Shown: positions 49,529 to 59,351 of the stretch, in pieces
How positions within the stretch are numbered: the first letter of the stretch is position 1
Layout of the letters: each line of letters starts with the position of its first letter
Assembly (NCBI RefSeq): GCF_013385825.1
Contig: NZ_JACAPG010000002.1
Location: forward strand, 342,807 to 406,806
Source: Pseudomonas reactans
GTDB taxonomy: Bacteria; Pseudomonadota; Gammaproteobacteria; Pseudomonadales; Pseudomonadaceae
Direction of reading: 5' to 3'
DNA length: 64,000 bases
Position numbers and translations under genes: made by a program
Notes under the pieces: generated by a model
Databases searched by the model: none
What the model was told of the DNA's origin: nothing
What the model saw: only the letters and a program-made list of their open reading frames with translations

Positions 49529-50884
49529 TTAACGTGCCACCGGCGGCTTGCGCAGCAAACTGTAGGCCATGGCGCCCAGTGCCGCCACGCCGAGCAGCAA
49601 CACGGCCCAGAGGCCGAGTTTTTTCCAGTCTGTTCCGGCATCGGCAGCGGGCTGGAGCGAGGGGGCCGCAGTGGCAACTTCTCCGCTGACCTTGGCCTGT
49701 CCCAACGTCTTGAGACGCTCGGCGCTGTAGTCGGGAATCAGGGTCGAGAGCGGAAGGTTCGCCGCCTTGATCGACGCATTGCCCAGCGCCAGGGTAAACG
49801 GCGGCTCACCCCGCGCCAGGAACACCAACTGCGTAGCGCGTACCGCAAAACGCAGCGCCGGCGCCTCGACACCCAGTCCGCCACCGCGCTCATCTACGGT
49901 CAGTTTGAGCTCGGCCACCGTCTGGCCCGGCAACTGCAACTCATCCTGCACCACGTCCCGGCCATTCTGGGTCAGGCGATACAGCACGCCATTGCTCAGG
50001 GGTTGCCAGGCCTGCTTGCTGTCCCTGCGCCCGGCTAATGTCACCGGCGCCAGGGTGTTGGATTGTTTCAACTCGATGCGCAGCCGCTCAAGACTCAGCC
50101 CCGTGGGCAACTGCCAGCTGTACTCCCCAGCCTTGAGCCGCGTACCCGCCAACGGCTGCGACCACACCAAAGGCATGGGCAAGCTGCTGCGGGTGGCACT
50201 CACCAACTGGGCAGAGGTCAGCAATGGCGCCGCCTGGCCTTGCCAGACCAGGCGCAGGTAACGCGCCGATTGCCCCGGCAGGCTCACGTCATGCTGCTCG
50301 ACCCGCTCGTCGGCAAATGACAAACGCGCCACTTGCCCATCGCCCCAGGCTTGCCAGTGCTGCAAGTCATCACCGGCTTCAATGCTGAAACGCTGGAAGC
50401 CCTCCTGCTCATGGCTCCAGTCCAGGCTCAATTGCTGCAAAGGCGCTTTGATCGCACTGGCGTCCAACACCCAGCCGCGCAGCACTTGCCTGCCGGGTTT
50501 CGGTGCAGTGGATGGAGTGATTTCCACCAAGGTGCCTGTGGTGGTGGCCTTCATCACCACATCGGGCAAGGCTTGCTCGGTGTCGGCGGCGTAAAGCGGG
50601 AACCATTTCACGTCGGTGACGTTGCGGTTCTCGGTGCGCTGCGCGGACTGACGCGACACTGCATAGGCCTGAGGCTCGCCGTTTGCGTTGAACACCCGCA
50701 CATCACTGAGATCGGCCTGGCGTGCGTTCAGTTGGAGCGCCAGCGGCAGCTCCAGACGATACCAAGGGCCGTTGCCGCTCAAGGCCAGCGGCACCCGGGT
50801 GGTGAAATCAGCCGGCCTGTCCTGAGCAAACGCCGCCGAGCACAGCATCCATACCGTCAACCCACTCAGACTCAGCTTGCCCAT
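49529..50884 (-). CDS. DUF3999 family membrane-anchored protein
   Basis: A 451-residue protein with an N-terminal signal peptide (cleavage after A-F-A), a long beta-rich periplasmic part with discoidin-like stretches (D-V-R-V-F-N-A-N-G-E-P-Q-A-Y; A-R-Y-L-R-L-V-W-Q-G) and one C-terminal TM helix followed by basic residues (S-L-L-R-K). It fits DUF3999, a family of unknown function that occurs next to DUF2339. The start overlaps the DUF2339 stop by one base (TGATG), so the two are coupled. Confidence 0.85.
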   Translation of the reverse strand: MGKLSLSGLTVWMLCSAAFAQDRPADFTTRVPLALSGNGPWYRLELPLALQLNARQADLSDVRVFNANGEPQAYAVSRQSAQRTENRNVTDVKWFPLYAADTEQALPDVVMKATTTGTLVEITPSTAPKPGRQVLRGWVLDASAIKAPLQQLSLDWSHEQEGFQRFSIEAGDDLQHWQAWGDGQVARLSFADERVEQHDVSLPGQSARYLRLVWQGQAAPLLTSAQLVSATRSSLPMPLVWSQPLAGTRLKAGEYSWQLPTGLSLERLRIELKQSNTLAPVTLAGRRDSKQAWQPLSNGVLYRLTQNGRDVVQDELQLPGQTVAELKLTVDERGGGLGVEAPALRFAVRATQLVFLARGEPPFTLALGNASIKAANLPLSTLIPDYSAERLKTLGQAKVSGEVATAAPSLQPAADAGTDWKKLGLWAVLLLGVAALGAMAYSLLRKPPVAR

Positions 50885-53800
50885 CAAGAAGATGCTCCCT
50901 CTTTTTCAACGCGTTTAGGCGGCAGCGGCGCAAAGTAGCCCACCACCAGCAACAAACCACCCACGCCGATAAACGACACGATCCGCGCCAAGCCGCCGCG
51001 GTTGCTCAGTTCGACAAAGAACAGCTTGGCCACCACCACTGCAATCAGTGCCGCGCCGATCAGCCACACTTCGCGACGATGACGCAGGTGGCCGCCAATC
51101 ATCAGGCCGAGGGCGATCAAGGTCCAGACGATCGACAGGCCCGCCTGCACCAGCATGGACTCGAGCAGCGCATCCAGATGAAATGGCACGCCGCCCCAAT
51201 GGTGGGCCGTGCGCATCACCAGCACAGTAAAAAAGGCGAACAGCGAAATGCCCGCCACACCCTGGGCGATCCATTCAACGCGCGGCCCATGCTCCGGCGC
51301 GGCACTGCGCGACCACAGGTAAATGCCCAGCAGCGCGAACAACAGGCCCAGGTCCAGCGGGTTGAGCAGCGGCACATAGGGCAGCGGCTTGGCCGTGCCG
51401 TCACTGAAGATATTCGCCAGCCAGAACCAACCGAGCATCAGCACCGCAAGGGGCAAAGCGGCGAGCACGCGGTATTCCCTTGGGTACGCGGTAACAGGCC
51501 ACGGCCAACTGCGCGGCGCCGCGGCGAGCACCAGGTACAGGCTTGGCAGAATCGCCCAGCCCAGCCAGCGCCAGGCGTTGTATTCACTCGACAGCACCAG
51601 CAAGCCGTAACGCAGTTCCAGCGCCAGCACGCCGATCAACATCCAGCAGCCCAGCACATGAGCCGCGCTCAAGACGTTTCCAGGCAACAGAGCCGCCAAA
51701 CGCCGCAGCGAGATGAAATGCACCACAAACACCGCCAGCCAGGCCAGCCAGCCGAACTGCGCGGCTGGGTGGTAATACTCGGTCCACGCGCCCCACAACA
51801 CCAGACCCGCTGCAGGCATCAGTAACGTGCTGGCGATACCCAGTGCCACCCAGCGCAAACGCAGCGCCAGTGCCGTCCAAATCACCCCGCTCAGCGCAGC
51901 CGCCAGCAGCAACAGCGCAGCGTGTAAGGCCGCGGGTGCCACGCGCCAGACTTCAATGATCACCGCCAGCGCCCACCACGCCACGCCCCAAGCCAGCAGA
52001 CCTGCGGACAAGCGGCCACGGGGCAAGCGCCAGGCGCCGAGCATCGCGGCCAAGGCAATGATCATCGGCGTCCAGGCATTGTTCACGGGGTCGAGGGCAA
52101 ATAGCGCGCCCGCAAGGACTTGCACAGCAATGCCACAGCGCACCACCACGGGCGAGCCGATTCGCTGACCCGCCCACAGGGTCGCAAGGCCCGCAACCGC
52201 CCAACCGACGATGCTGCCTTGGGTCGAAAACAACAGCGGCGCCAGCAGGTAGGCGCAACCCAGGCCGAGTACGGCGAGCCCTGGAGCGCCCAGGCGCTCC
52301 CAACGCCGGGTCTGCTCCGGCGCGGCTTTGTGTAGTTGATAAAAGCTGAACAACAATGCCGCGCCCAGCAACAATGCCCCTAATGGAGGCCCCTGCAGCA
52401 AGGTATCCTGGCCATCGCGCAGTTCGCTGAGGAAAGCGAGCAGCGAACCCAGTTGCAGCAACAAGGCAAACGCCCGCGCCACGGGGCGATGCTGGCGCAG
52501 ACCGAGCCAGAAGATCCCGGCGCCTTCGACAGCCCACGCCGCAGCCGTCCAGCGCGCATCGAGCCCCAAGGGAATGGCCAGGCTGGCGAAGATCACGCCA
52601 AGAGCCAGACAGGTTTCTGTCAGGAGCACGGCGCGCCCGCCGCTGAGTACACGCGCCAAGACCATGTAAAGGATGCCCAGGCCCAGCGCACTGAACGCAG
52701 CGGCGAACTCAAGGTGTTGCACCAGCGCGAACTGCAAGCCAAAGCCCACCAGCGGCGGGCCGAACAGCAGGGTCCCGTCGACATAATCGCCCTTGCGCAA
52801 TTGCGTACCCAAGCTGTCGCCCTCGCCCGCCTCCAGCAATTTGCGCCGGGCGTACAACAGGCCGATGGCCAGGTACATCGCAAAAAACAGGATCAGGAAC
52901 GGCTCGGTGCTCCACAACAGCTCCGGTGTGTAGGAGCGCATGCCCCAGGCGAAACCGATGCCGAAGGTGCCCACAAAACCGATCACGTTCAGCAGGCGCC
53001 AGGCTTTGAACCAGGCAATCGTGAGGATGCCAGCGTTGAGCAACGCAAAGTAGCTGAACAGCGCCACATGGCTTCCGGCGCCGGTCGACACCAGGATCGG
53101 TGCCGCAAAACCGCCCAACGCCGCCGCGCAGGCGAGGCCGAGAGCATCTTGGGTGATCGCCAGGATCGCCGAAAATACCGTGACGGCGACCAGCAAGCCC
53201 ATTGCCGCGCCGGGATCGATCAGCGGGTGCAAACGCATCGCCGCAAATACCGTGAGGTACAACACCGCAATCCCCGCGCCTTGCAGCATCAAGCCGTAGT
53301 TGCTGTTACGCAGCCGCAGCCACCAGCCCAAACCCAGCAAGCCCAACGCAGCGGCGGCAACACCGGCGTAACGCAGTTCGATCGGTACCACCATGCCTTC
53401 AGTGGCATAACGCAGCAGGAAGGCCAGGCCGAGGAATAACAGCACTACGCCGACGCGCAGCACAGTGTTGCCGCCAAACAGCCAATTGCGCGCGCCGTCG
53501 ATGGCGCGTTCGATCAGGTTGGGGCCGCGAGGGATTGCAGGTTCTTTAGGCGTCGGCGCTTGGGTCCACACGTCATCCGGCAGCGGCCGGCTCGACTCCG
53601 GGACCAAGGCAACAGGCGCCAATTCGGCAGGTAGCTCCCACACCAATTCGGGGGGTGGGGCGACAGGTGCCGGTTCGGGAACAGAGGGTTCAACAACCAC
53701 GCTGCTTGCAGGCGCAGGGACTTCCAACTGCCGCAGGCGTTCGCCCAGTGCAATCAGCGACTTCTGCGTGGTTTCCAACTGACGCGCCTGCTGGTCCGAC

Positions 53801-53934
53801 TTGGCCGACAGCTGCGCCAGGCGAATCGCCTGGCCAATGCCCAACCCGAGCAGCGCACCAATGCCCGCATCACTGAACGACTCGTCGAGCGTCCAGCCGA
53901 GCACCAGGCCAATCAGCATGAAAATCCATTGCAT
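50884..53934 (-). CDS. DUF2339 polytopic membrane protein
   Basis: A very large inner-membrane protein, 1016 residues from ATG 53934 (MQWIFMLIG; AGGGA upstream). N-terminal TM helix, a coiled coil (S-D-Q-Q-A-R-Q-L-E-T-T-Q-K-S-L-I), a Pro/Glu-rich linker, then more than twenty hydrophobic segments to the end. It belongs to DUF2339, of unknown function. Coupled with the DUF3999 gene; the pair probably forms an envelope complex, but the substrate or role cannot be read from the sequence. Confidence 0.87.
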   Translation of the reverse strand: MQWIFMLIGLVLGWTLDESFSDAGIGALLGLGIGQAIRLAQLSAKSDQQARQLETTQKSLIALGERLRQLEVPAPASSVVVEPSVPEPAPVAPPPELVWELPAELAPVALVPESSRPLPDDVWTQAPTPKEPAIPRGPNLIERAIDGARNWLFGGNTVLRVGVVLLFLGLAFLLRYATEGMVVPIELRYAGVAAAALGLLGLGWWLRLRNSNYGLMLQGAGIAVLYLTVFAAMRLHPLIDPGAAMGLLVAVTVFSAILAITQDALGLACAAALGGFAAPILVSTGAGSHVALFSYFALLNAGILTIAWFKAWRLLNVIGFVGTFGIGFAWGMRSYTPELLWSTEPFLILFFAMYLAIGLLYARRKLLEAGEGDSLGTQLRKGDYVDGTLLFGPPLVGFGLQFALVQHLEFAAAFSALGLGILYMVLARVLSGGRAVLLTETCLALGVIFASLAIPLGLDARWTAAAWAVEGAGIFWLGLRQHRPVARAFALLLQLGSLLAFLSELRDGQDTLLQGPPLGALLLGAALLFSFYQLHKAAPEQTRRWERLGAPGLAVLGLGCAYLLAPLLFSTQGSIVGWAVAGLATLWAGQRIGSPVVVRCGIAVQVLAGALFALDPVNNAWTPMIIALAAMLGAWRLPRGRLSAGLLAWGVAWWALAVIIEVWRVAPAALHAALLLLAAALSGVIWTALALRLRWVALGIASTLLMPAAGLVLWGAWTEYYHPAAQFGWLAWLAVFVVHFISLRRLAALLPGNVLSAAHVLGCWMLIGVLALELRYGLLVLSSEYNAWRWLGWAILPSLYLVLAAAPRSWPWPVTAYPREYRVLAALPLAVLMLGWFWLANIFSDGTAKPLPYVPLLNPLDLGLLFALLGIYLWSRSAAPEHGPRVEWIAQGVAGISLFAFFTVLVMRTAHHWGGVPFHLDALLESMLVQAGLSIVWTLIALGLMIGGHLRHRREVWLIGAALIAVVVAKLFFVELSNRGGLARIVSFIGVGGLLLVVGYFAPLPPKRVEKEGASS

Positions 53935-53960
53935 GGTCGATATCCCTAAGCCAACCGGCA

Positions 53961-54062
53961 CTGTAGGAGCGAGCTTGCTCGCGAAGAACGCAAAGATACC
54001 GCGTTAAATCTGAATGCACGCGTTATCGATGACGCTTTTCGCGAGCAAGCTCGCTCCTACAG
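53961..54062. repeat. REPIN (GAGCGAGCTTGCTCGCGAA type) between glgP and the DUF2339 gene
   Basis: CTGTAGGAGCGAGCTTGCTC at left, inverted copy ending CTCGCTCCTACAG at right, loop about 55 bases; placed just after the glgP stop, on the minus-strand reading order. Confidence 0.95.
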
Positions 54063-54067
54063 GGGAT

Positions 54068-56518
54068 CTAGTCGAGGGCTTTCCAGATCTCGGTCGCGTA
54101 CTCCCTGATCGTCCGATCCGAACTGAACCAGCCCATACGCGCCGTATTCAGCACCGCCGAACGCCACCAGGCCTTGGAGTCATGCCAATGCGCCTCGACT
54201 CGCGCCTGGGCGTCCCAGTACGAATCGAAGTCGGCACACACCAGGAAGCGGTCGTAGTCGATCAACCCGTCGATCAGCCCCACATAACGGCCCGGATCAT
54301 CCGGCGAGAACACCCCGCCACGGATCGCTTGCAGCACGTCGTTCAACCGGTGAGATGCCGCGATATCAGGACCTGCGTTGAACTCACCCGCGTGTTTACG
54401 GGCTTCGACCTGCTGCGCACTAAGGCCGAAGATAAACATGTGCTCGGCGCCCACACGCTCATGCATTTCCACGTTGGCACCGTCCATGGTGCCGATGGTC
54501 AGCGCGCCGTTGAGGCCGAATTTCATGTTGCTGGTGCCCGACGCTTCGAAGCCGGCAGTGGAGATCTGCTCCGACAAGTCCGCCGCCGGGATGATGCTTT
54601 CCGCCAGGCTGACATTGTAGTTGGGCAGGAACACCACCTTGAGCAAGCCGCGTACGGTCGGGTCGTTGTTGACCGTGCGGGCGATGTCGTTGGTCAGCTT
54701 GATAATCAGCTTGGCTTGGTGATAACTGGCCGCCGCCTTGCCGGAGAAGATCTTCACGCGCGGCACCCAGTCGGTGCCCGGCTCGGCGCGGATCGCCTGG
54801 TACAACGCCACGGTGTGCAGCAAGTTGAGCAGTTGACGCTTGTATTCGTGGATCCGCTTGACCTGCACGTCGAACATCGCCGCCGGATTGACCGCAATGC
54901 CCAGGCGCTCATGAATGATGTCTGCCAGCGCCCGCTTGCTGTGCAGTCGCTGCTCGGCAAAGGCCTTGCGGAACGTCTGTTTTTCGGCAAATGGTTCCAG
55001 CTCTACCAGCCGCTCTTCGGGCTTGTCGAGAATGTCCGGGCCGAGCGCTTCCACCAGCATGGACGTGAGCTTGGGGTTGGCCTGGTACAACCAGCGACGG
55101 AAGGTAATGCCGTTGGTTTTGTTATTGATGCGCTCCGGGTACAGCTTGTGCAGCTCCGAGAACACTGTGCTGCGCATCAACTGGGTGTGCAGACCGGACA
55201 CGCCATTGACGCTGTGGGAACCCAGGAACGCCAGGTTGCCCATGCGCACGCGGCGGCCGTTGTCTTCTTCGATCAGCGACACGGCGCGTAGCACGTCAAA
55301 GTCATGGATACCCTTGGCGCGCAACGAATCGATGTGCTGGGCATTGATCAGGTAGATGATCTGCATGTGCCGAGGCAGCATGCGTTCCATCAAGCCTACA
55401 GGCCAGGTTTCCAATGCCTCAGGCAACAAGGTGTGGTTGGTGTAGGAAAGGGTTTCGACAGTGACATCCCACGCGGCTTCCCATGGAATGTCGTGCAGGT
55501 CCACCAACTGACGCATCAACTCGGCCACGGCTATGGACGGGTGGGTGTCGTTGAGCTGGATCGCCGCGTGTTCGCCCAGGCTCAGCACCGAGCCGTGCAT
55601 GTTCTTGTGGCGGCGCAGCAGGTCTTGCAGGGAGGCGGCGACGAAGAAGTATTCCTGGCGCAGGCGCAATTCCTGCCCCGCTTCGGTGCTGTCGGCCGGG
55701 TAAAGCACTCGGGAGATGCTTTCGGCACGGGCCACTTCGGCGACGGCGCCCAGGTGGTCACCGGCGTTGAAACGCTCCAAATGCAGGTCTTCTACCGCCC
55801 GGGCACGCCACAGGCGCAGGGTGTTGACGCTGGCACCGCGCCAGCCGACGACCGGCGTGTCATAGGCAATGGCGCGCACGGTTTCGTTCGGCGTCCACCG
55901 CTGAATCATCTTGCCGGTGCCGTCATCCAGGGTTTCGACGCTGCCCCCAAAGCCGATCGGGTACACCACTTCAGGGCGCTCGAATTCCCAGGGGTTGCCG
56001 AAATCCAGCCAGTGTTCGGTCTGCTCCTGCTGCCAACCATCGACAATCGCCTGGCGGAACAGGCCGTGTTCATAACGAATGCCATAACCGTGGCCGGCCA
56101 CGCCCAGGGTCGACATGCTTTCCATGAAGCACGCCGCCAGGCGGCCCAGGCCACCGTTACCCAGTGCGGCATCGGGCTCCAACAAGCGAATGCGCTCAAG
56201 GTCGACGCCCAGCTCCGAGAGGGCTTCGCGGGCGATTTCCAGCACGCCGAGGTTGCTCAGGCTGTCGTAGAGCAAGCGGCCGATGAGGAATTCGAGGGAA
56301 AGGTAGTAAACCCGCTTCTGGCCTTTGCGGTAGATGCGCCGCGTGTGGTCCATCCAGTGGTCGACCATCTGGTCGCGTGCGGCCAGGGCAATGGCTTCGA
56401 ACCAGTCGTGGTCGAAGGCGTGATCCGGGTCCTTGCCCACCGCGTAGGTGAGTTTGGTCAAGACGGCATCGCGAAATGCGGCTACCTCTGCTTCTCGTGC
56501 AAGTGGTTCCTGAGACAT
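54068..56518 (-). CDS. glgP: Glycogen/starch/alpha-glucan phosphorylase
   Basis: Releases glucose-1-phosphate from storage alpha-glucans. It has 816 residues from ATG 56518 (a TTG just before opens the frame). Family GT35 marks: G-G-L-G-R-L-A-A-C near the N-terminus, Y-G-I-R-Y, and the PLP-lysine segment E-A-S-G-T-S-N-M-K-F-G-L-N-G-A. It stands alone, as is frequent in Pseudomonas, where the trehalose/glycogen genes are elsewhere. Confidence 0.96.
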   Translation of the reverse strand: MSQEPLAREAEVAAFRDAVLTKLTYAVGKDPDHAFDHDWFEAIALAARDQMVDHWMDHTRRIYRKGQKRVYYLSLEFLIGRLLYDSLSNLGVLEIAREALSELGVDLERIRLLEPDAALGNGGLGRLAACFMESMSTLGVAGHGYGIRYEHGLFRQAIVDGWQQEQTEHWLDFGNPWEFERPEVVYPIGFGGSVETLDDGTGKMIQRWTPNETVRAIAYDTPVVGWRGASVNTLRLWRARAVEDLHLERFNAGDHLGAVAEVARAESISRVLYPADSTEAGQELRLRQEYFFVAASLQDLLRRHKNMHGSVLSLGEHAAIQLNDTHPSIAVAELMRQLVDLHDIPWEAAWDVTVETLSYTNHTLLPEALETWPVGLMERMLPRHMQIIYLINAQHIDSLRAKGIHDFDVLRAVSLIEEDNGRRVRMGNLAFLGSHSVNGVSGLHTQLMRSTVFSELHKLYPERINNKTNGITFRRWLYQANPKLTSMLVEALGPDILDKPEERLVELEPFAEKQTFRKAFAEQRLHSKRALADIIHERLGIAVNPAAMFDVQVKRIHEYKRQLLNLLHTVALYQAIRAEPGTDWVPRVKIFSGKAAASYHQAKLIIKLTNDIARTVNNDPTVRGLLKVVFLPNYNVSLAESIIPAADLSEQISTAGFEASGTSNMKFGLNGALTIGTMDGANVEMHERVGAEHMFIFGLSAQQVEARKHAGEFNAGPDIAASHRLNDVLQAIRGGVFSPDDPGRYVGLIDGLIDYDRFLVCADFDSYWDAQARVEAHWHDSKAWWRSAVLNTARMGWFSSDRTIREYATEIWKALD

Positions 56519-56758
56519 CAATTGCGACCTCGGGCGAGATAGAAGGAGTTGCTAGAGCCTAGACGGTCTGACAGACGGTAGACGCTCTGGTTCGGCACTT
56601 TTTTAACGCATTTACCTTTGCAGGGTTTTGATGCATTGGCCGTGCCTGCTTTTGGCAAACGCGCACCTTCTGGCCGAAACCCACAAAATATTGTTCAAAA
56701 AATCACCAATCCCGGTATGATCGCGCGCCCGGATACAGCCCCACCTTTTGGAACCCTG

Positions 56759-57193
56759 ATGAAGCCTCAATTGATCGCCGCCGCGGAACTCGACCGTCTC
56801 GAAACGTGGCAGAAATATTCCGCGCACATGTGCGGTGGTTGCGTGTCCAGCTGCTGCACGCTGCCGGTCGAAGTGAAGGTCAAGGACCTGATCCGCATCG
56901 GCTTGGTCGATGAGTTCGAACTCGGCGACCCGGCGAAGAACATCGCCAAGCGGTTGCAGAAGGAAGGCATCGTCGAGCGCTTCAATTCCAAATCCGAGAT
57001 TTTTACCCTGCAGCGCATGAGCAACAACGATTGCCTGTTCCTGGATCGTAAGACGCGCTTCTGCACTATTTATGACAAACGCCCAGATACGTGCCGCAAC
57101 CACCCGAAAATCGGGCCGCGCCCAGGGTATTGCGCGTACAAACCGAAGGAAGTGGTGCGCGAGACCAAGTTCAAGACCCTCGATAAATTCTGA
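56759..57193 (+). CDS. YkgJ-family cysteine cluster protein
   Basis: A 144-residue cytoplasmic protein from ATG 56759 (MKPQLIAAAEL); a longer open frame upstream has no homology-like features. It carries C-G-G-C-V-S-S-C-C near residues 22-30, then C-L-F, F-C-T-I-Y, R-P-D-T-C-R-N-H-P and a late Y-C-A-Y. This is the zinc- or iron-chelating CxxCxxxCC domain (PF03692). Function is unknown. Next to a convergent typA with a REPIN and a terminator between them. Confidence 0.88.
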   Translation: MKPQLIAAAELDRLETWQKYSAHMCGGCVSSCCTLPVEVKVKDLIRIGLVDEFELGDPAKNIAKRLQKEGIVERFNSKSEIFTLQRMSNNDCLFLDRKTRFCTIYDKRPDTCRNHPKIGPRPGYCAYKPKEVVRETKFKTLDKF

Positions 57194-57204
57194 TCGCAGA
57201 ACAT

Positions 57205-57304
57205 TGTAGGAGCGAGCTTGCTCGCGAAAACCGCCATCGATAGCGCAGCGCTTCAGGTAGCTAGCGGTGTCTGGACGTTCTTCGCGAGCAAGCTCGCTCC
57301 TACA
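57205..57304. repeat. REPIN (GAGCGAGCTTGCTCGCGAA type) between the YkgJ-type gene and typA
   Basis: TGTAGGAGCGAGCTTGCTCG at left, inverted copy ending CTCGCTCCTACA at right, loop about 55 bases. It lies between convergent genes. Confidence 0.95.
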
Positions 57305-57335
57305 AATAAGCCCCTATGGCATACATTTCAGGCAC

Positions 57336-57373
57336 AAAAAAACGCCCCCGGCCTTTCGACCGGGGGCGTTTTT
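57336..57373. terminator. Bidirectional terminator between the YkgJ-type gene and typA
   Basis: AACGCCCCCGG and CCGGGGGCGTT (with a short CCTTTCGA loop) flanked by A and T runs on the two sides; serves both convergent genes. Confidence 0.93.
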
Positions 57374-57391
57374 CATTCAGCCTGAGTTAAC

Positions 57392-59212
57392 TCAGTTCTT
57401 GGCTTTCTTGGCAGCGCGGGTACGCTCGCCTTCGTCCAGGATCTTCTTACGCAGGCGGATCGACTTAGGCGTGACTTCGCACAGCTCGTCGTCCTGGATG
57501 AATTCCAGGGCCTGTTCCAGGGTGAAGCGAACAGGTGGAACCAGAGCGATGGTTTCGTCTTTGCCCGAAGCACGCATGTTGTCGAGCTTCTTGCCTTTGG
57601 TTGGGTTGACGCCCATGTCGTTGTCACGGCTGTTCAGACCAACGATCTGACCGTTGTAGATCTCTTGACCGTGTTCAACGAACAGCTTGCCACGCGCCTG
57701 GAGGGTTTCCAGGGAGTAGGTCAGCGCCTTGCCGGTTTCTACCGATACCAGAACACCGTTCTGACGGCCGGACATGTCGCCGGACTTCATGGTGTCGTAG
57801 CGATCGAAGATCGAGGTCAGGATGCCAGCACCGTTGGTCAGGGTCAGGAACTGGTTACGGAAACCGATGAGACCACGCGCAGGGATGTTGTATTCCAGAC
57901 GCACACGGCCTTTGCCATCCGGCACCATGTTGGTCAGGTCGCCTTTACGCAGACCCATCTCTTCCATCACCTTGCCCTGGGATTCTTCCGGGGTGTCGAT
58001 GGTGACGTTTTCGAACGGTTCCTGCTTCACGCCGTCAACCTGACGGATGATCACTTCTGGACGACCAACGCCCATTTCGAAGCCTTCGCGACGCATGGTT
58101 TCGATCAGTACCGAGAGGTGCAACTCACCACGGCCGGATACCTTGAACTTGTCAGCCGAGTCGCCTTCTTCAACGCGCAGAGCAACGTTGTACAGCAGCT
58201 CTTTGTCCAGACGTTCCTTGATGTTACGGGAAGTCACGAACTTGCCTTCTTTACCGCAGAAAGGCGAGTCGTTTACCTGGAAGGTCATGGAAACGGTTGG
58301 CTCGTCAACGGTCAGAGGCTTCATCGCCTCGACGGTGTCCGGGTGGCACAGGGTGTCGGAGATGAACAGCGAGTCCATACCGCTGATGCACACGATGTCG
58401 CCAGCAGCGGCTTCTTCAACGTCGATGCGGTGCAGACCGTGGTGACCCATCAGCTTCAGGATACGACCGTTGCGCTTCTTGCCGTCGGCGCCGATAGCGA
58501 CAACCGGGGTGTTCGGCTTGACGCGACCACGAGCGATACGGCCAACGCCGATAACACCCAGGAAGCTGTTGTAGTCCAGTGCGGAGATCTGCATCTGGAA
58601 CGCGCCGTCACGGTCAACAGCCGGGGCTGGAACGTTGTCGACGATCGACTGGTACAGCGGGGTCATGTCTTCAGCCATGTCGGTGTGATCCAGACCGGCA
58701 ATACCGTTCAGGGCCGAAGCGTAGACGACTTTGAAGTCCAGCTGTTCTTCGGTGGCACCCAGGTTGTCGAACAGGTCGAAGATCTGGTCCAGAACCCAGT
58801 CCGGACGCGCGCCTGGACGGTCAACCTTGTTGATGCACACGATCGGACGCAGGCCGGCTTCGAAAGCCTTTTTGGTCACGAAACGGGTTTGCGGCATAGG
58901 GCCGTCTTGGGCATCAACCAGCAGCAGAACGGAGTCAACCATCGACATTACGCGTTCTACTTCGCCGCCGAAGTCGGCGTGGCCCGGGGTATCCACGATG
59001 TTGATGTGGTAGCCGTTCCAGTTGATAGCGGTGTTTTTAGCCAGGATGGTAATACCGCGCTCTTTTTCCTGGTCGTTGGAGTCCATCACGCGCTCGTCGT
59101 TGAGCTCGTTGCGCTCCAGGGTGCCGGATTGACGCAGGAGTTTGTCTACCAGGGTGGTTTTACCATGGTCAACGTGAGCAATGATGGCGATGTTACGTAG
59201 ATTTTCGATCAC
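57392..59212 (-). CDS. typA: Translational GTPase TypA/BipA
   Basis: Ribosome-associated GTPase involved in 50S assembly and stress or cold adaptation. It has 606 residues. G1 [11 protein letters not shown]3 D-T-P-G-H-A-D-F, G4 N-K-V-D and G5 S-A-L are clear, followed by the EF-G-like domains and the TypA-specific C-terminal domain ([11 protein letters not shown]). Single gene ending in a strong terminator. Confidence 0.97.
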   Translation of the reverse strand: MIENLRNIAIIAHVDHGKTTLVDKLLRQSGTLERNELNDERVMDSNDQEKERGITILAKNTAINWNGYHINIVDTPGHADFGGEVERVMSMVDSVLLLVDAQDGPMPQTRFVTKKAFEAGLRPIVCINKVDRPGARPDWVLDQIFDLFDNLGATEEQLDFKVVYASALNGIAGLDHTDMAEDMTPLYQSIVDNVPAPAVDRDGAFQMQISALDYNSFLGVIGVGRIARGRVKPNTPVVAIGADGKKRNGRILKLMGHHGLHRIDVEEAAAGDIVCISGMDSLFISDTLCHPDTVEAMKPLTVDEPTVSMTFQVNDSPFCGKEGKFVTSRNIKERLDKELLYNVALRVEEGDSADKFKVSGRGELHLSVLIETMRREGFEMGVGRPEVIIRQVDGVKQEPFENVTIDTPEESQGKVMEEMGLRKGDLTNMVPDGKGRVRLEYNIPARGLIGFRNQFLTLTNGAGILTSIFDRYDTMKSGDMSGRQNGVLVSVETGKALTYSLETLQARGKLFVEHGQEIYNGQIVGLNSRDNDMGVNPTKGKKLDNMRASGKDETIALVPPVRFTLEQALEFIQDDELCEVTPKSIRLRKKILDEGERTRAAKKAKN

Positions 59213-59351
59213 TTGTGTATCTCGATCAGAGGATTCGGTGTGCTGACAGGTCGTGGCAGCGATTAACAGTAGAGTCAGGCCTTGCCGTTACAGCTTGACG
59301 GCAGAGTCGGGGGGCCGGTGACGCAGGCCACAGGCAAACAGCCCCGGGCTC

